Assembly: GCA_950295325.1 (NCBI GenBank)
Contig: OX485805.1
Location: 9,612,501 to 9,676,500, forward strand
From: Polytrichum commune
Taxonomy: Eukaryota > Streptophyta > Polytrichopsida > Polytrichales > Polytrichaceae
Reading direction: 5' to 3'
DNA: 64,000 nucleotides
Below are positions 11,119 to 23,910 of the stretch, one piece after another (the stretch's first letter is position 1; each line of letters opens with the position of its first letter). Position numbers and translations under genes: made by a program. The notes under the pieces are model-generated. The model was not told the DNA's origin. It did no database searches and worked only from the letters and a program-made list of their open reading frames with translations.

Positions 11119-13949
11119 GTACTAGACCAAAAAGTGCAGTTGCGTCTCTTTCATTTTCCTTCATTACTTCGTCACTTCTAGGCCCATTCTTTTATGCCTG
11201 TACTTAATTTAATTTTAGTTTTTGTAATACAATGGAACTTACTAGAAGTCATCTTTCCAATGATGTGGGTGCTCATCCCTCCAACACATCAATCCTCTTC
11301 TTGTGAAAGAGGATCCATTGTTGGAAGCAACTTGGGTGAAGTAAATAACGAGTTAACATTTATTTATTTATAATTGTGTGCATAAGAACACCCTCATAGC
11401 GTGTACCGTAGTTACAATTCTTCCCAAATTTGCATGCAAAGTATATGACCCTATTGTAGGCACTCCTAATCTCCACATACAATTTTGGACTCTTGGATTT
11501 AATTTAAAAAAATCTCATTTGGTTAGCAATGGTGAATCACGTGGATTGTCCCTTCACGTTAAGCACAAAAGTTGCAGGAGGTTAAATCTTGGGGGGCACA
11601 CTTTCAATATTTTCCAAAAGAGGGTGGAATATAACATAGGATGATATTTGTTCTTCAAAAGTAAGAATTACAACACATCTACAATAACAAAGGATGGCCT
11701 TTATACTTGATACTTGGGTTAAAGAAACTCGGCCTACTAGTTATTAGATGATGTTAAAAAGAATTCTATGGAGGATACGTGGCCAAATATCCCAAGAGAC
11801 TAATTACAAGTTTGTGGAGATAAGTTTTTTGAAGGATACCAACAAAGTCCATATTGTTGTATAGACCATAGGGGACCTTATCCTATTTGGCTAATGAGTA
11901 TAATATCTATCCCGTCATCCCAAATAGTGAAACTAATTTCACTCATAACATTCAGTATTTCATCCCTTTAACTCTTTATTGCCCCGAGGGACCCCAGGGG
12001 CTTTTTGCAAAAATGAGGTTCCACCTTTCTTCTTGGGGCAATGGCTCTTTGCCAAAAACAATTACAGGGACCTCAGGGATGCTAATTGCACTCCAACCAT
12101 GGTACCTGATTGAAGATTCATGCCTAGATGAGAAAGATGAAATTTTTGCAAGGCCAGGGACCCTCCAAGCTCTTTGTTTGAGCTCTTGAAGCCTTCGCAT
12201 GATCTCCTGGCCCGACTCTGCCTGTCGAGGGTGCTCGTTAGCCAAGGTTTAGGTGCCTGTTGGTGCCCGCTTTAGTTTCTCTTCGTAGGAGCCCGCTTTA
12301 GTGGGTCATGGCGATAGTTGCAAAGGCCATCTTGATCACACCTCCACCTGGAGCGGAGGAATTGCATGCAAACCTGTGGCATGTTGTTGCTTCAATTGCG
12401 GATTTGGTTACAAACAGTCAAGGAGGCAACCTACTTTAGGTTTGAGACCTGATAGAGCATCTGCACCCATCGAAGCTCCTTCTTGTGGTGTCTAGGCTGC
12501 ATGGATTCCACATTCCGGAAGTACCCATTGCGAAAACGCTCTGGGCTGCTTGGAGGATCTTTGCGGCTCGGAGCCTGGGTTGATTCATTGTAGAGAAGAA
12601 GGTTGCGAGGAAGGATTCTCAATTGAGGTCAATTAAGGTAGCGGGGCCCTTTCCTGCTCGGGTCCTTAAAGCACTCACTAGACCTATCCAAACAAGAGGT
12701 ACATTATAGCTTCCAACCTCAAATTTCTATGTAATCATGGTGTACATTTTTGGGGTGAGTGGTTTTGGGTACCCCTATGAGTTCTCCTTCCAAAATTCAT
12801 AACTAATTCAATATTAATCCAAAATTAATTATTCCAATTGGTCCAATTTCCAATGTACTTTGCACATCTTCCAAGATTGATTCCCCCTTAATAACTCCCC
12901 AATGAACATGCCAATTTGAAATGCCCCGCTACCTTACTACCTCCGACACTCCATCTTTGTTGATGGCGAAACGCAGGAGGGTTGTGGTTGGTGCAGGAGC
13001 TCCAACCTCACCATCCCCGCAGCAGTTACCCTCCACCCTGGCATCAACCTCAATTCCTCATTGTCATTGCCCTCACCTCCAACCACAACCTCGGGGGGTT
13101 CACTCCCTCTTATATTTTGCATACACGTGCGTTCGGGATCTATTTATTGGGGGGCTATTTACCTTGCAGAAAAGATTATAAGGTATGGTATTTTTCAAAA
13201 TAAAGGTGTGATGGTATTTTACATGTAATCCTTTTTCACTATTTTAGAACCCCCTATATTATATGTAAGTTTTTTACAAAATTTATCTACAATGAATATA
13301 TTAGACCTTATTTTTTATTGCACGTTGTTCTACGATTTTCGCCAGTGAATCCCCTGAGACCACAACCACCGCAATTAGCAGCCAGGAGGAAACCTGGGTG
13401 CAGACGACGTACTTGCCCCACACCATCTAGGTCGCGCTTTGCCTCTCATCCCTACCTCATTCCCCCATCTCCATTCCCCCATCTCCATTTGCACACAACA
13501 TGAGCACATCCGTCCCCATTCCCGTTCACCGAGGTGCTTACTTGCATGGTTGTAGTGTGCAGTTGCCGACATCCACCCAAGTCCCATGCGTCTCGGAGGC
13601 TTCACCAACACTATATGAAGGTTTGCGTACATTTTAATTTGGGACTCCCCCACCCTACACAAGCTCTTTCTTGCCTAATTGCTGCATTCCTCTTTCTCAA
13701 CCGAGCTTGCTTTTAGTTGTTGCTTCAAAGTTGCCTCCTATGTCGCAAATTAACTTGAATTTTTTGGGGATCCTCGAATTTTGTGAGCTTCGGACAAGGT
13801 TTCACTAGTATTTTGCACCCTTATGTAGCTCAAGCTCCCACTACTCAACTCCCTTCTGCTCATACCTAGCATACTCCTTTTCCTTTGTTTAGACGATGTA
13901 GTGTTCAGGAGGGAGTCACATGAGATTCATTAGTTGTAGGTGTTGGTGC
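11119..13949. other. intergenic; possible decayed coding traces
   Basis: No gene recognised. The stretch 11976-12245 is open on the minus strand for 89 aa (with residues such as QEIMRRLQELKQRAW) and is more GC-rich than its surroundings, which could be a retroelement relic, but no domain is visible. The interval 12900-13700 is C-rich, and its overlapping ORFs on both strands look like composition artefacts. Confidence 0.4.
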
Positions 13950-14763
13950 AAAAAGTAAGAAAAGAAAATTCCAATAATTTGCCCGTTCAAAGTTTATTGG
14001 CTAGGGTTACAAGAGTTGCACGTAGGCTCCAATTTGGAACTCTCACCGAATCTTATGTGAATGGCCACGTTGGAAATGCTTGTATTGATTTTCCAACATT
14101 GCCTATAAGCTAGAGCTCTGAATGCGCACATGCTTCTTGTCCTTCTGTCTTGACTGCATTGCCTCAAGAATATGAAGTGCCACAACCCTCCTCTAATGTT
14201 CATTCATCTTCTGTTGGGTCCAATGTTGATTCTTTGCATGTTGCTCCTAACCATGTGCATAGTGTTTGATCTCTGTGCGGCGGTCAAGACTCTGAGGTCG
14301 TTTTGATGTTGGTTTTGCCACTACTGTGCGTGTTGAATATCATCTTGTCCATGACCTTGTTGAAATGCCTAATGAGAATCTAGATAATTTTCATGGCATC
14401 CCTCATAGAATTCATATGACAAATGTATCTACAAGTCCTAATCATGACAATCCTCATCAAATGTATGTGCCAACATCATCACCGGCAATGATTAGGATAA
14501 GAAGCAATAGACTAAATGATGTACTAGGGTTAGATGTTCAATACCATGACAAATATGACATGGGCATACTAGGGAAGATTGCCAAAAATTTCACAAAAGA
14601 TCTCCCTAAATTAGAGTATGTGAATTCATCTATGCGCAAGTTGGTGCATGTGTATGGTGTTGTGGTGTCCAAGTTATGGAATGCAGAGGATGAAGTGCAC
14701 ATGTTGATCATTCAATTCTTTGGTAGGGGGGGGGGTAGGCAGAAGTTGAGGTTGAATAAGTAA
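13950..14763 (+). pseudogene. decayed coding region upstream of the piggyBac relic
   Basis: Frames on the + strand stay coding-like with few stops. The segment 14326-14763 is open for 145 aa, and an upstream segment around 13980-14270 reads through with two stops. The peptide has an Asp/Asn-rich middle and a basic end, and a G run at 14727-14736 precedes the stop. I do not recognise a domain. Position and strand suggest it could be the N-terminal part of the transposase ORF or a separate ORF of the same element; this is inference. Confidence 0.35.
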
Positions 14764-14813
14764 ATGATAGAGACCCTAACATTTTTGACCACATAAATGA
14801 ACAAATGTAGAAA

Positions 14814-16489
14814 TTGAATGTACACATAATTGTGAGTACATCTTCATCTTCAAATTACTGTAATTTTGTGGATATGTCATATGTGCCAAGTACAAATGAA
14901 TATGAAGAGGATTGTTTGGAAAGGGAGAAACTTACCCCTACATCTTGGAAATGGTCCATCGAAAAAGGATCACCAAGAAATGAAATTGGGATAGGATATG
15001 ATAACCTTGACATGTTGTGTGCTATGAAAGAAGATGATAGGTTTGCGGGTGGCATGTGGAATTCTCCTTTGAGCTAACTAGCTGGATTTGAACGGAAAGG
15101 GGGTTCAACAGGTTTAGTTGACAACCTGAAGAGGTTTATCCAACCATATCGTTATTTTCAAAACTTTTGGACCCATGATATATTGGTATGGTTGTGTAAG
15201 TACACTAACATATATGCATGCACGTGTTCAATAATTAGAAAATGGACACCTATATGTGTGGACGAGATGAGAGTATTTTTTGGGAGTTTGTATCATGATG
15301 GGATTGAAGAAAATATCTTCATACTGTTTGCATTGGTCCAAAAAATCATTATGGAGAAAACCGGAAATTACTAGGGTATTGACAAGAAAATGATATGAAG
15401 CAATAGTTAGGTGCTTGCATTTGGTTGATAATGACTTGGTTGTGCCTGACAAAACCCAACATGGGTATAGTCTGATAGCCAAGATAGAATGCTTAGTGAA
15501 TGAGCACAACTCTTTATATGCATAATATTGGCATCCGGAGCAAAACCTAACCGCCAATGAGATGATGGTTAGGTATATGGGGAAGAGGTCTCCACATACT
15601 TGAAAAATACACCTTGCCGGTATGGGCTCAAGTGTTGGGCATTGGCCAATGCCAAATCTAAGTTTGTACAAAAGTTAAAGGTTTATTGTGGAAAAGAAGA
15701 GTACACTAGTTGGCTACAAAGTTGTCATATGTCTTCTAGAAGGGTTGGCAGATAAAGGCCATATTGTAACATGTGACAATTTTTTTACCTCACCCAAATT
15801 GTTTTGGGATTTGATGTTGAAAGGAATGGCCACAAGCATTGACTTTGGCCAAAGAGGGTCCAAAGAGGGGAGACATACATTGGAGAATGCACGCATCTAA
15901 TTTACTAGCAACATTAACTTGATATGACAATATTAGCCAATTAGTTTGTTGAGCACAACGTTCTCACCTATTGACATGAATGATGTTGTGTTTGTGGAAA
16001 AGGTGGCATAAGAGTGAGGAGAAGTTCATTCCTTCTTCCCCAATTCTAGGTCATTACCAAGCTCACATGAGAGGTGTGGATGTGGCGGATCAACTTTGAG
16101 GCTACCACACGGTTCAGAACAAAGACCACAAGTGGTGGCATCGTTTATTTATGCACACTCTTGACACGTCATTGGTAAACTCATGGGTCATGTATAGAAG
16201 TAACATGCAAGAGAAGGGTGAAACAAATTATTTATCCCACAGGGAATTCAATTATGCAATAGCAAAGAAACTAACGTTGTTTGCTAAACGGCCTGCAACT
16301 ACATGCACGACGGAGAGTGGAGTTAAAAATGCACACATGCTTCATTATAGCATGATGTGGAGCGGGCATAAAGAAAGGAAAAGAAGAAAGTGTGGAACAT
16401 GCGGTAAAAAACAACAATATTATTGCCCTACATGTGACGACCAAGCACTTTGCCTAGGTCAATGTTTTGTGACATGGCATGCAAAATAA
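14814..16489 (+). pseudogene. degenerate piggyBac-type transposase
   Basis: Pieces of a DDE_Tnp_1_7 (piggyBac) transposase follow in order on the + strand, broken by stops and frameshifts. The N-terminal part includes FIQPYRYFQNFWT near 15135 and DEMRVFFG near 15260. The first catalytic motif appears as NLTANEMMV near 15545, where the usual Asp is Asn. A piece reading YGLKCWALANAKSKF follows in another frame near 15620. The second catalytic Asp is kept in TCDNFFTSPKLF near 15770. The third is kept in RGVDVADQL, followed by a stop, near 16075, then KWWHRLF and a segment ending with a cysteine-rich tail (six Cys, 16391-16480) like the piggyBac C-terminal Cys domain. The protein cannot be active. 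I could not identify the terminal repeats or TTAA duplications. Family identity is firm from the ordered motifs. Confidence 0.85.
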
Positions 16490-16490
16490 T

Positions 16491-18120
16491 CACAAATTAT
16501 ATTTAAATATTTACTACATAAGGGTGGGGGGTAGGTAAGAACTAGTGCTTGTAGGGGGGTTGAAGAGGGTCAACTCCTCTCACTAACAATTTTTTGATAT
16601 ATATATTTATTTGTACATGAAATAAAAGAAATTATGTACAATATCATATGAATGGGATGTAATATGTAAAGCAATTCAGAGAGGATTGCACATGAGATGT
16701 TATTGTATAGGTATTGTAGGTAGAAAGATGAATTATTGGCGGGCGGGTAGGAAATTATTGGCTCTACCCGAAAGAATCCGGGCAGATCAACGAGCAAACC
16801 CGAAATTGTTTTCACAATGCCCAAGGGGATGGGAGTTTTCCACATGAGGAAGACTAGGAAACCGTCAATGGACTTTGACCAACCGTAACTTCATCATAAA
16901 TAATCCACATCAATATTTTTAAAATGGGAAAGGACTCTATTTTTAATGGGGAATATGCATATAGACTTTTTTTGAGGTTCCATAGTCAACCCGTCATCCA
17001 TTTATAGAAAAAATAGTATTTCAAAGTTGCCCCTACATGGGTTATTGAACTTTGATACCGTTGGATTTCGTGAGATTTCCATGGATTTTATATTTTCTTG
17101 GACTAGAACATGTGTGCTGAACTTATGTAACGCAAGCAAAAGTCCAATTAAAAAAATGTTGATTTTAAAGTCTTGAACTTTGTATAACAACAGAGGTGGT
17201 TTGAAATTTAAGGATCCCATGTAATGGACCTTGGGGCAAGAAAGGGTTAAGGAATCCCTTAGGGAAGGAGGAAAGACCTTTGATAAACCCTAATGGGGGC
17301 TCATTTCTACCTTGTCCCTCTCATGTATTGTGTGGCCTACAAGGTTGTGTGAGCTTGGAGGGATGTCCAAGTTTTGAGTGTGGTGTGGTGGCATGGTTAG
17401 GCTTTGAGTACCATCACTTTTTATCCTCAATTAGCTTTGAAGATTGCATGTGGAGCGTATGAAAATAAGGTTTAGGAACTTGTTGCAGGAGGAGGATGTG
17501 TAGCTCTTGGATCTATACTCCATGATCTAGTATATGTGTAGCTTTGTGATCTATACTCATCTTTTACCCTATAATTTAGTCTCGGAGCTTGGATGGAGTG
17601 GCATGTGTTCAACCCATTGGAGGCATTTAGAGGTGGGAAGAAATTTGAGTGTTTAGCATAATTTATTTTATGCTCAAGGTCAAGTTGCCTATGTGTATGC
17701 TAGGCCTTATTGGTTCAAATCTGAATCACTTGCGATGCAGTTTTTACACTACAGCTCGTCAATAAAATTTATACCAAAAGCTTTTCAGTGTTATGTTTTT
17801 GTTGTATTGAAGAATGCCTCTAATACTTCTAGTCTTACTTTCATAGTTTTTAAAATTTTAACATACATGTATGGTTATGGATACAAAATCTCTAAAAATT
17901 TATATTTGACCTACCATCCCATCAACAGGCTTCAATTCCAACATAATGAAATTACAAGGCCCAAAAAATTTATACCCCCCTAGAATATGTTGGATATCGC
18001 GCATATATGTAACATTTTACACTAGATGACCCCTCTGAACCGATTTTTTGGGCTGAATAGTTAAATTATGGGCAAATAGGTAGTAAAAGGATGAAGTAGC
18101 ATCCAGACGAATGGAACTAG
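16491..18120. other. intergenic after the piggyBac relic
   Basis: AT-rich sequence without recognisable genes. A GGGTTAA at 17247-17253 resembles a piggyBac right end plus TTAA, but no matching left end was found. Confidence 0.4.
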
Positions 18121-21100
18121 TTAACTATAGGTTATGAAGAGTACTTATAACTATAAGCGAGGACATAGGTGCCCATTGTTAGATACGGCAACAATCATCT
18201 TCCCTACCAAAGGGGCTAACAACAGAGAAGGAGGTAGACATTTTTCTGAATAGTTTTAAGCGTAAAGTTGAACTTATGGACTTCTCTCTCTCATCACAAA
18301 GATTGTGTGAGGACAATAGTTAAATTATTTTATGAGTAAATTAAGTAATCACCATAGTGATTGCGGAATATTGGGTTCCACTATAGTACATTGTTATTTT
18401 GAATTCTTAGTATATGGAATGGTCAAAGTGGGTCAAACTATTTTCTTGTTTTGATGAGCAAAGAAGGAATTGTGAAATGATTGTCCATTGTTGAAGTCGC
18501 AATTGGTTGAATGAGAGTCTGCGAGCATAGCCGAGTGAGTCAGAGCGTGAATCTGAATTGATTGAATGAATGTGATATAGTGAACTATTGTCTTTGTTGA
18601 GACCGCAGTCAATTGAGTGTAAATTCGTGAATATAGTTGAGCAAACTGGAGTTGTGAACCAATAGTGTGAAGATTGATGTATGAGAAAACTATTGTTGGA
18701 GTGAAAAGTCTATTTCATCCAAGAGATAGAAGTTGAAGGTTAAGAACATCGAAGATAACAAATTCAAGGGAACTATGAACAAAGAATCCGATTGAATTTA
18801 GAGTATGAGTAACATCCTTGGCCAAAGCAAACGACAGAGAGTGAGAGAAAAGTGAGAAGATAATTACTTGAGACTGAAGCAAATTAAACTATAGGCAAGA
18901 GTCGCAATGAGCAGAGTCCTTGAGTGACCATGGCTTGGTTGATTGAGTCAAAATTTGGTTGAAGTCCATAGTTAAGTGAAATTATTGAACTCCATGTGAG
19001 AGGGTGGAATAGAGTGCTCAAGGGTGATCCGAGAAGGGAGTCACTTGAAGAAAGTAAGACTTGCAAAAGACATTATAACGATCCAGTGTTGGAAGGCCAA
19101 ACGTCAGCATGAGAAGAAAACTATAGACGATTGTTGGAGCCGAGAGATGCAGAGAGAGTAAACGAGAGAGGGAAGTTAAATAGTACATGCAAATCATGAA
19201 GTAAATACTATAGTCTGGTGGTAGTAAAATTTGTTAAAGCTATCAAATTAGAAAACCCTATCAATTGGATGTGATGAGAAATTTATTATGATCAATTGGT
19301 TAGTGGTGGAAATGAGAGACTAAGTTGATTAAGTGTATTTGAATTAGGATAAACTTTGGATTATCAAGGAGATTAAGGCATAAGTTGTTCTAGATTCAAT
19401 TGAAGTTTTTATATGGTTACATAGTCTAGAGACGAGATTTTTGAGTATGAAGTGCAAATTAACCAAATCAGTTATTGTCTTGTGTGTTACCTTGGTTGTT
19501 GTTGTTGCAGGTTGTGCAGGGCAACCAAGACTATAGCTTGACCCTGATAGTCATTGTTAGTTGCATAAGTTGTGAGTATTGATCTCGGGGGGGGGGGGGC
19601 AGTGTGTTGAAAAGTTAAGGATATAGGTGCGAACAACCACTATTTTATAGGGGGGTATTACTTTCAATTCTCTTCTTTTTTTCACATGCTATCATTATGT
19701 AAATTTCTACTTTGGGTTAATAGAAAAATGGCTTGCATTACTTATAATTCCAAATTACCTATTATTCCATACCCTATAGTACTTTAAAGATGTCCAATGC
19801 CATTTTTGATACCCTATATTACTCTTAAGTCCACTTATAATTTTTAGCCCCCATGTTTTTAAAATACCCTATCATTTGTTCGCACGTATATTGCTACTCC
19901 AACCAATGACTACCCCCCCCCCCGGTATTGATTAAATTTTGGAATTAATAAATGAACACTTTGTCATGTATTGGAATTAGCATTGACTAATTAATGAAAG
20001 TATTGTTGTGATTTGAAGATGCATTGGTCAATGATTATAAAGACAATTGTGATACCCAAAGACTATTGTTCTCAATAGACTATTATTCTACAATCTCATA
20101 ACTTACAGCCACTGACACACATACAATACTGCATGAGAAATATTGAGAGGAAACCTTGAGAGAAAGGAGAGTAGAAGATGATTGAGTGATGTTTTAGAGT
20201 GAAATAACAACCCTATTCTTTGATTAATGAACTATAATGTGACAAATGCCTGTAATAGACACTAGTAAAGCCTTCCTTGAGAGTTTGTACCTTGGGTTTT
20301 GGTTTGTCTCATTCATAGCAAAAATCTAACTGCAACCTTCTTGTGGGTTAAATTGAAGAATGTCTCTCTTTTCAAATGCTCACATTGACCTTCACAATTG
20401 TTCCAACTATCGAACCTATTAAGTTTGACATTTATTCAAGGATATAAGAGTAGTTGAGCTATATCGAGCACATAGTCCAATCTAATTGTAAGATGTGTCT
20501 TTTTTGGTGTCCATGATACTCTACAACCCTTGCCATACACCAATGTAGTAGTAAAATTTTGTTTTGTTGAAGACAATTAGAATTTAGGTGTGAAAATGTG
20601 TTAATCCAAACTAGGATTTCAGAACATTACAAGTGTGAATGGGCCATAGACTGCAGATTCCAAAAAGTAAGATATGGGAGGCTATGGTCTGATAGCAAAG
20701 GTTGGAATGCTCTGGAGCCTTTCTCTGGTATAAAGAGAGGGTGGGTAGAAGTTCTTTTTTGCAGTTATCTCTGGGAGAGAGATAGAACTCCATAGTGTGA
20801 GGACTGGGTAATTTTTTGGTGAATTAAAGTCTATATATGGCATGCATTCGTGAAGTGCATGGCCATTGTCTGATTTGCATGTGCTACTTTATGTTAAGTA
20901 CCAAGTAAACAATTTCCAGGGAGTGTGTACTGGATTGTAGAGTTTTTGTGTATGCGTTGTGTATCCGTTTTATAAAGAAAGACTATAGTCTTGTTATTGG
21001 GATGAAAGACTGAATCAAATTGTGTAGGCAGGCTATATTCTTGGAAGGTGTGCTTGAGACCATTGTAGAGAGTGCTGATGTGAGTGAGTCATTTGTGCAA

Positions 21101-22030
21101 TGAAGTAATTAAAGTCTATAGCCTGGTGAAGTTGCTCACATACGATAGCATGACTCTGCAAGTTCTCCAATTGATAAAGTTGTAATTGAATCATGTTTAT
21201 GTTGTTGTTATGAAGAATAGGATTAGATGACATAACCAGGCCATAATCTTAGAACCTGTAAATGAACTCTCCTAAGAGAGATGTTAAATCAAGGCAATTG
21301 GCTGCGACAGTTCTGGACCATATTCTGTGGTAATGAGTGCAGACTATAGCCTTTGAATTTACTTGCATGTAGTTGATAGATGATGAGATTCTTCCATTTG
21401 ATTATTCTATGTTGAGGCTATAGTCATGGCAATGAACAAAAGAACCTATCATGGCGATATGAGAGATGATTGTGTGGTCAATGAATGATAGAGTATTGGG
21501 TCTAATGTCTTATTCATAATGGAAAGAAATATGTTTGAAAGTGAGATTTAGAGAATAATAAAATGAATTAATGACAAAAGGATGACCTGAGGATTGAAAG
21601 GATTTGATGAATTACTTTGGATTTGGTTGTGATGAGAGTAAATCTCATTATACTGGGAGTATCATAAGACATTGAAAAGACAATAGCCATGCTGGAAGGG
21701 GAAAAGTCACTATGAAAGGGCTATAGCTTGTGAACAACGACACGGAGAGTAGGCGAAGGGACAGCTCAACCCTGAACATGTCAGTTACCCTGAAGACCAT
21801 GCAAGTAAGTCTTGATATTGTATCAGACCAGTGGTGTTGCACTTATGTAATTATTTGAAATAAGGCATTATGTCCTTAAGGCAATGAAGCTAAAGACTAT
21901 GGCTCATGTCAAAGTGCCCTTGGCTTTGACAAGTAAGACTCTATCGCGATCTTGAGAAAAGACTATGGCCTATGGCTGTGCCTATGATTGAGCACCGCAC
22001 TTGGTCCTATTAAAATGAACTCACTGCCAG
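18121..22030 (+). other. long G/A-rich tract with recurrent ACTATAG words
   Basis: For about 3.9 kb the + strand is rich in G and A and poor in C, and no ORF exceeds 70 codons. Words of the form GACTATAGYC or ACTATAG recur irregularly, for example near 18124, 18380, 18888, 19123, 19209, 19529, 20984, 21113, 21343, 21416 and 21718, with related GACTATGGC near 21894 and 21960. The tract is split by the G-homopolymer MITE at 19584-19924. It could be a large non-autonomous element with repeated transposase-binding sites, or simply non-coding DNA; I recognise no termini. Confidence 0.4.
19584..19924 (-). mobile_element. hAT-like MITE with G-homopolymer ends, copy B
   Basis: A 341-bp copy, inverted relative to 14-362 and highly similar along its length. 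An exact 8-bp duplication GTATTGAT flanks it at 19576-19583 and 19925-19932. The left end is CTC plus 13 G; the right end is a C run plus G. The independent, different 8-bp duplications of the two copies define the ends precisely. Confidence 0.85.
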
Positions 22031-22315
22031 ACAATTGCCTGGGAATTAGTGTGAGGTGCGAGACTGTCACATTTGTATGTACTGACAAAGAGAGTCTTTA
22101 GAGTTGTGGTCCCTTACCCCTAAGATAATTGTCAGTTCTAAGTTAAAAGGAAGTGAAATAATTCTATGTTTTTCCTAATGAACCTTGTCCAAGACGCCTA
22201 GATGAGATAAAAGTCACCTTTTAAGTCTTCCTTGATTGTTTCCCTAGGTTTGTTTGTAATCGAAAAGTTAACTACAACCAACCAATATTATTAGGTATGC
22301 AGGCCTTAACCGATC

Positions 22316-22536
22316 ACTATACTAAATATGTTATTTAGTGTCACTTATGACTTGAAATTATGCAATGCTATATCTATTTATTTTATATTTCATATTTTAC
22401 CAACAACTATCTTTTTTTTTTGACATTATAGAACATTAACAACTTTACTTGATAAGAAATTGCATCAGTAGCAAAAAAAAATAGCATTGTGTAACTCCAA
22501 ATAGTAAGCGACACTAAATGTCATATTGAATGTAGT
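22316..22536 (+). mobile_element. palindromic MITE, ~221 bp
   Basis: The left arm (22316-22371), containing TTATTTAGTGTCACTTA and TGCAATGCTAT, pairs imperfectly with the inverted right arm (22481-22536), containing CATTTAGTGTCGCTTA and the same TGCAATGCTAT-like block. The interior is AT-rich and non-coding. Confidence 0.65.
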
Positions 22537-23140
22537 CTTATGCATACACCTATATTTAATTCGTATATGGCAAGATTTTTGTTTAAGAAAGGATACCAAA
22601 AACAAATGTGTTACAACGTGATTATACTAGTTGATCAATATAAGATCACCATTCTAAGTTCCATAGGTAACACAATTGGGAGGGGCTATGTGGTTGCTCA
22701 AGAAGAAAGAAGCATCTTCACTTTGACCTCTTAAAAAACTCTTGATCTCAACTCCACTTTGACATTTGAAATGACAATCTCCACAATTTACAATTGCTAA
22801 GCAGATGAAACGATTTGTAATCCCATCCAACGACCAAAAGCATATTTTGAGTTTTGGAGATGTCCATCAAGGAAGACTACATAACGCCCACAAATCTCCA
22901 TGCCAATTGTGAGTCAAAACAACCTACGCATCGAATTCATAGCATGATCACACATTGTACACCAAACACTCACACGAAAGGGGCGCTAAACCAAGTAACA
23001 TTAATTTAGAGGGGAGTAACCCCACTACATGTCCCACACGTTCACTCTAAATGAACACTATAAAACTGAGGGTCCCATGATCAAAACTACTACCACACAA
23101 GACTTTACAAATAGATATAGTTGAACCTAGGATTTTGTTT
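22537..23140. other. intergenic, nothing recognised
   Basis: AT-rich DNA with no repeat or ORF that I can support. Confidence 0.4.
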
Positions 23141-23502
23141 GATCAACGATTGTGAGACACTAATAGTTGATACTCTTATAGAGGAGTTGAAACCCACCTC
23201 TTTACAAGTTGCATACTAGAAGAGATGAAAGACTATGAGAAAAAGAGAACACCTCTAAATTGGGTGATAACGAAAATGCATGAAAAATCTATTTTGGTTA
23301 AAAGTTGTCTTTAAATTGGTTCGATCAACGATTGTGAGACACTGATAGTTGATACTCTTATAGAGGAGTTGAAACTCGCCTCTTTACAAGCTGCATACTG
23401 GAAGAGATGAAAGACGATGAGAAGAAGAGAACACCTCTAAATTGGGTGATAACGAAAATGCGTGAAAAATCTATTTTGGTTAAAAGTTGTCTTTAAATTG
23501 GC
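23141..23502 (+). repeat. direct tandem duplication, 182-bp period
   Basis: Two head-to-tail copies begin GATCAACGATTGTGAGACAC at 23141 and 23323 and both run to TTTAAATTGG. They differ at few positions, so the duplication is fairly recent. No coding frame is continued across it. Confidence 0.85.
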
Positions 23503-23869
23503 GGTGTGATGGGTTTAAAGATGTCCCGTATTGATAACGTGTGAACACGGAACATGTTGTGAGCTATGAGAGCCACCCAATATTTATTGTAGCTTTGAGC
23601 GATCCTAATCCCCTCGAAGTTATTTGGGCACCGCCAGCTAAGTCAATTGGCCAATGTGCTCACAATCTCCTAGGTGCGATTTTGGCTTCAAATCGGGGGA
23701 CCTTTTATATGATTGGTGCTTGCTTTCCCAAGCTACCGGGTCATATGATTGATGAGAGGAGTATGCCAAGGCCATATATAGCTAGGTACTAAAAAACAAA
23801 GAACTTCACCACCTAAATGTTTCATACTAAGGTCCACTAATATTTCCTACATATGGTGAATTCCATACA

Positions 23870-23888
23870 CACACACACACACACACAC
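23870..23888 (+). repeat. (CA)n microsatellite
   Basis: An uninterrupted CA dinucleotide tract. Confidence 0.9.
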
Positions 23889-23910
23889 GTTGTCCACCGA
23901 ACTACTACTA

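Noticed and set aside
12921-13716. Cluster of overlapping ORFs on both strands
   Set aside because: They reflect a C-rich, stop-poor stretch; none shows a domain or consistent splice context.
17247-17253. GGGTTAA as the right end of the piggyBac element
   Set aside because: No TTAACCC partner was found at a sensible distance upstream, and such a 7-mer is expected by chance.
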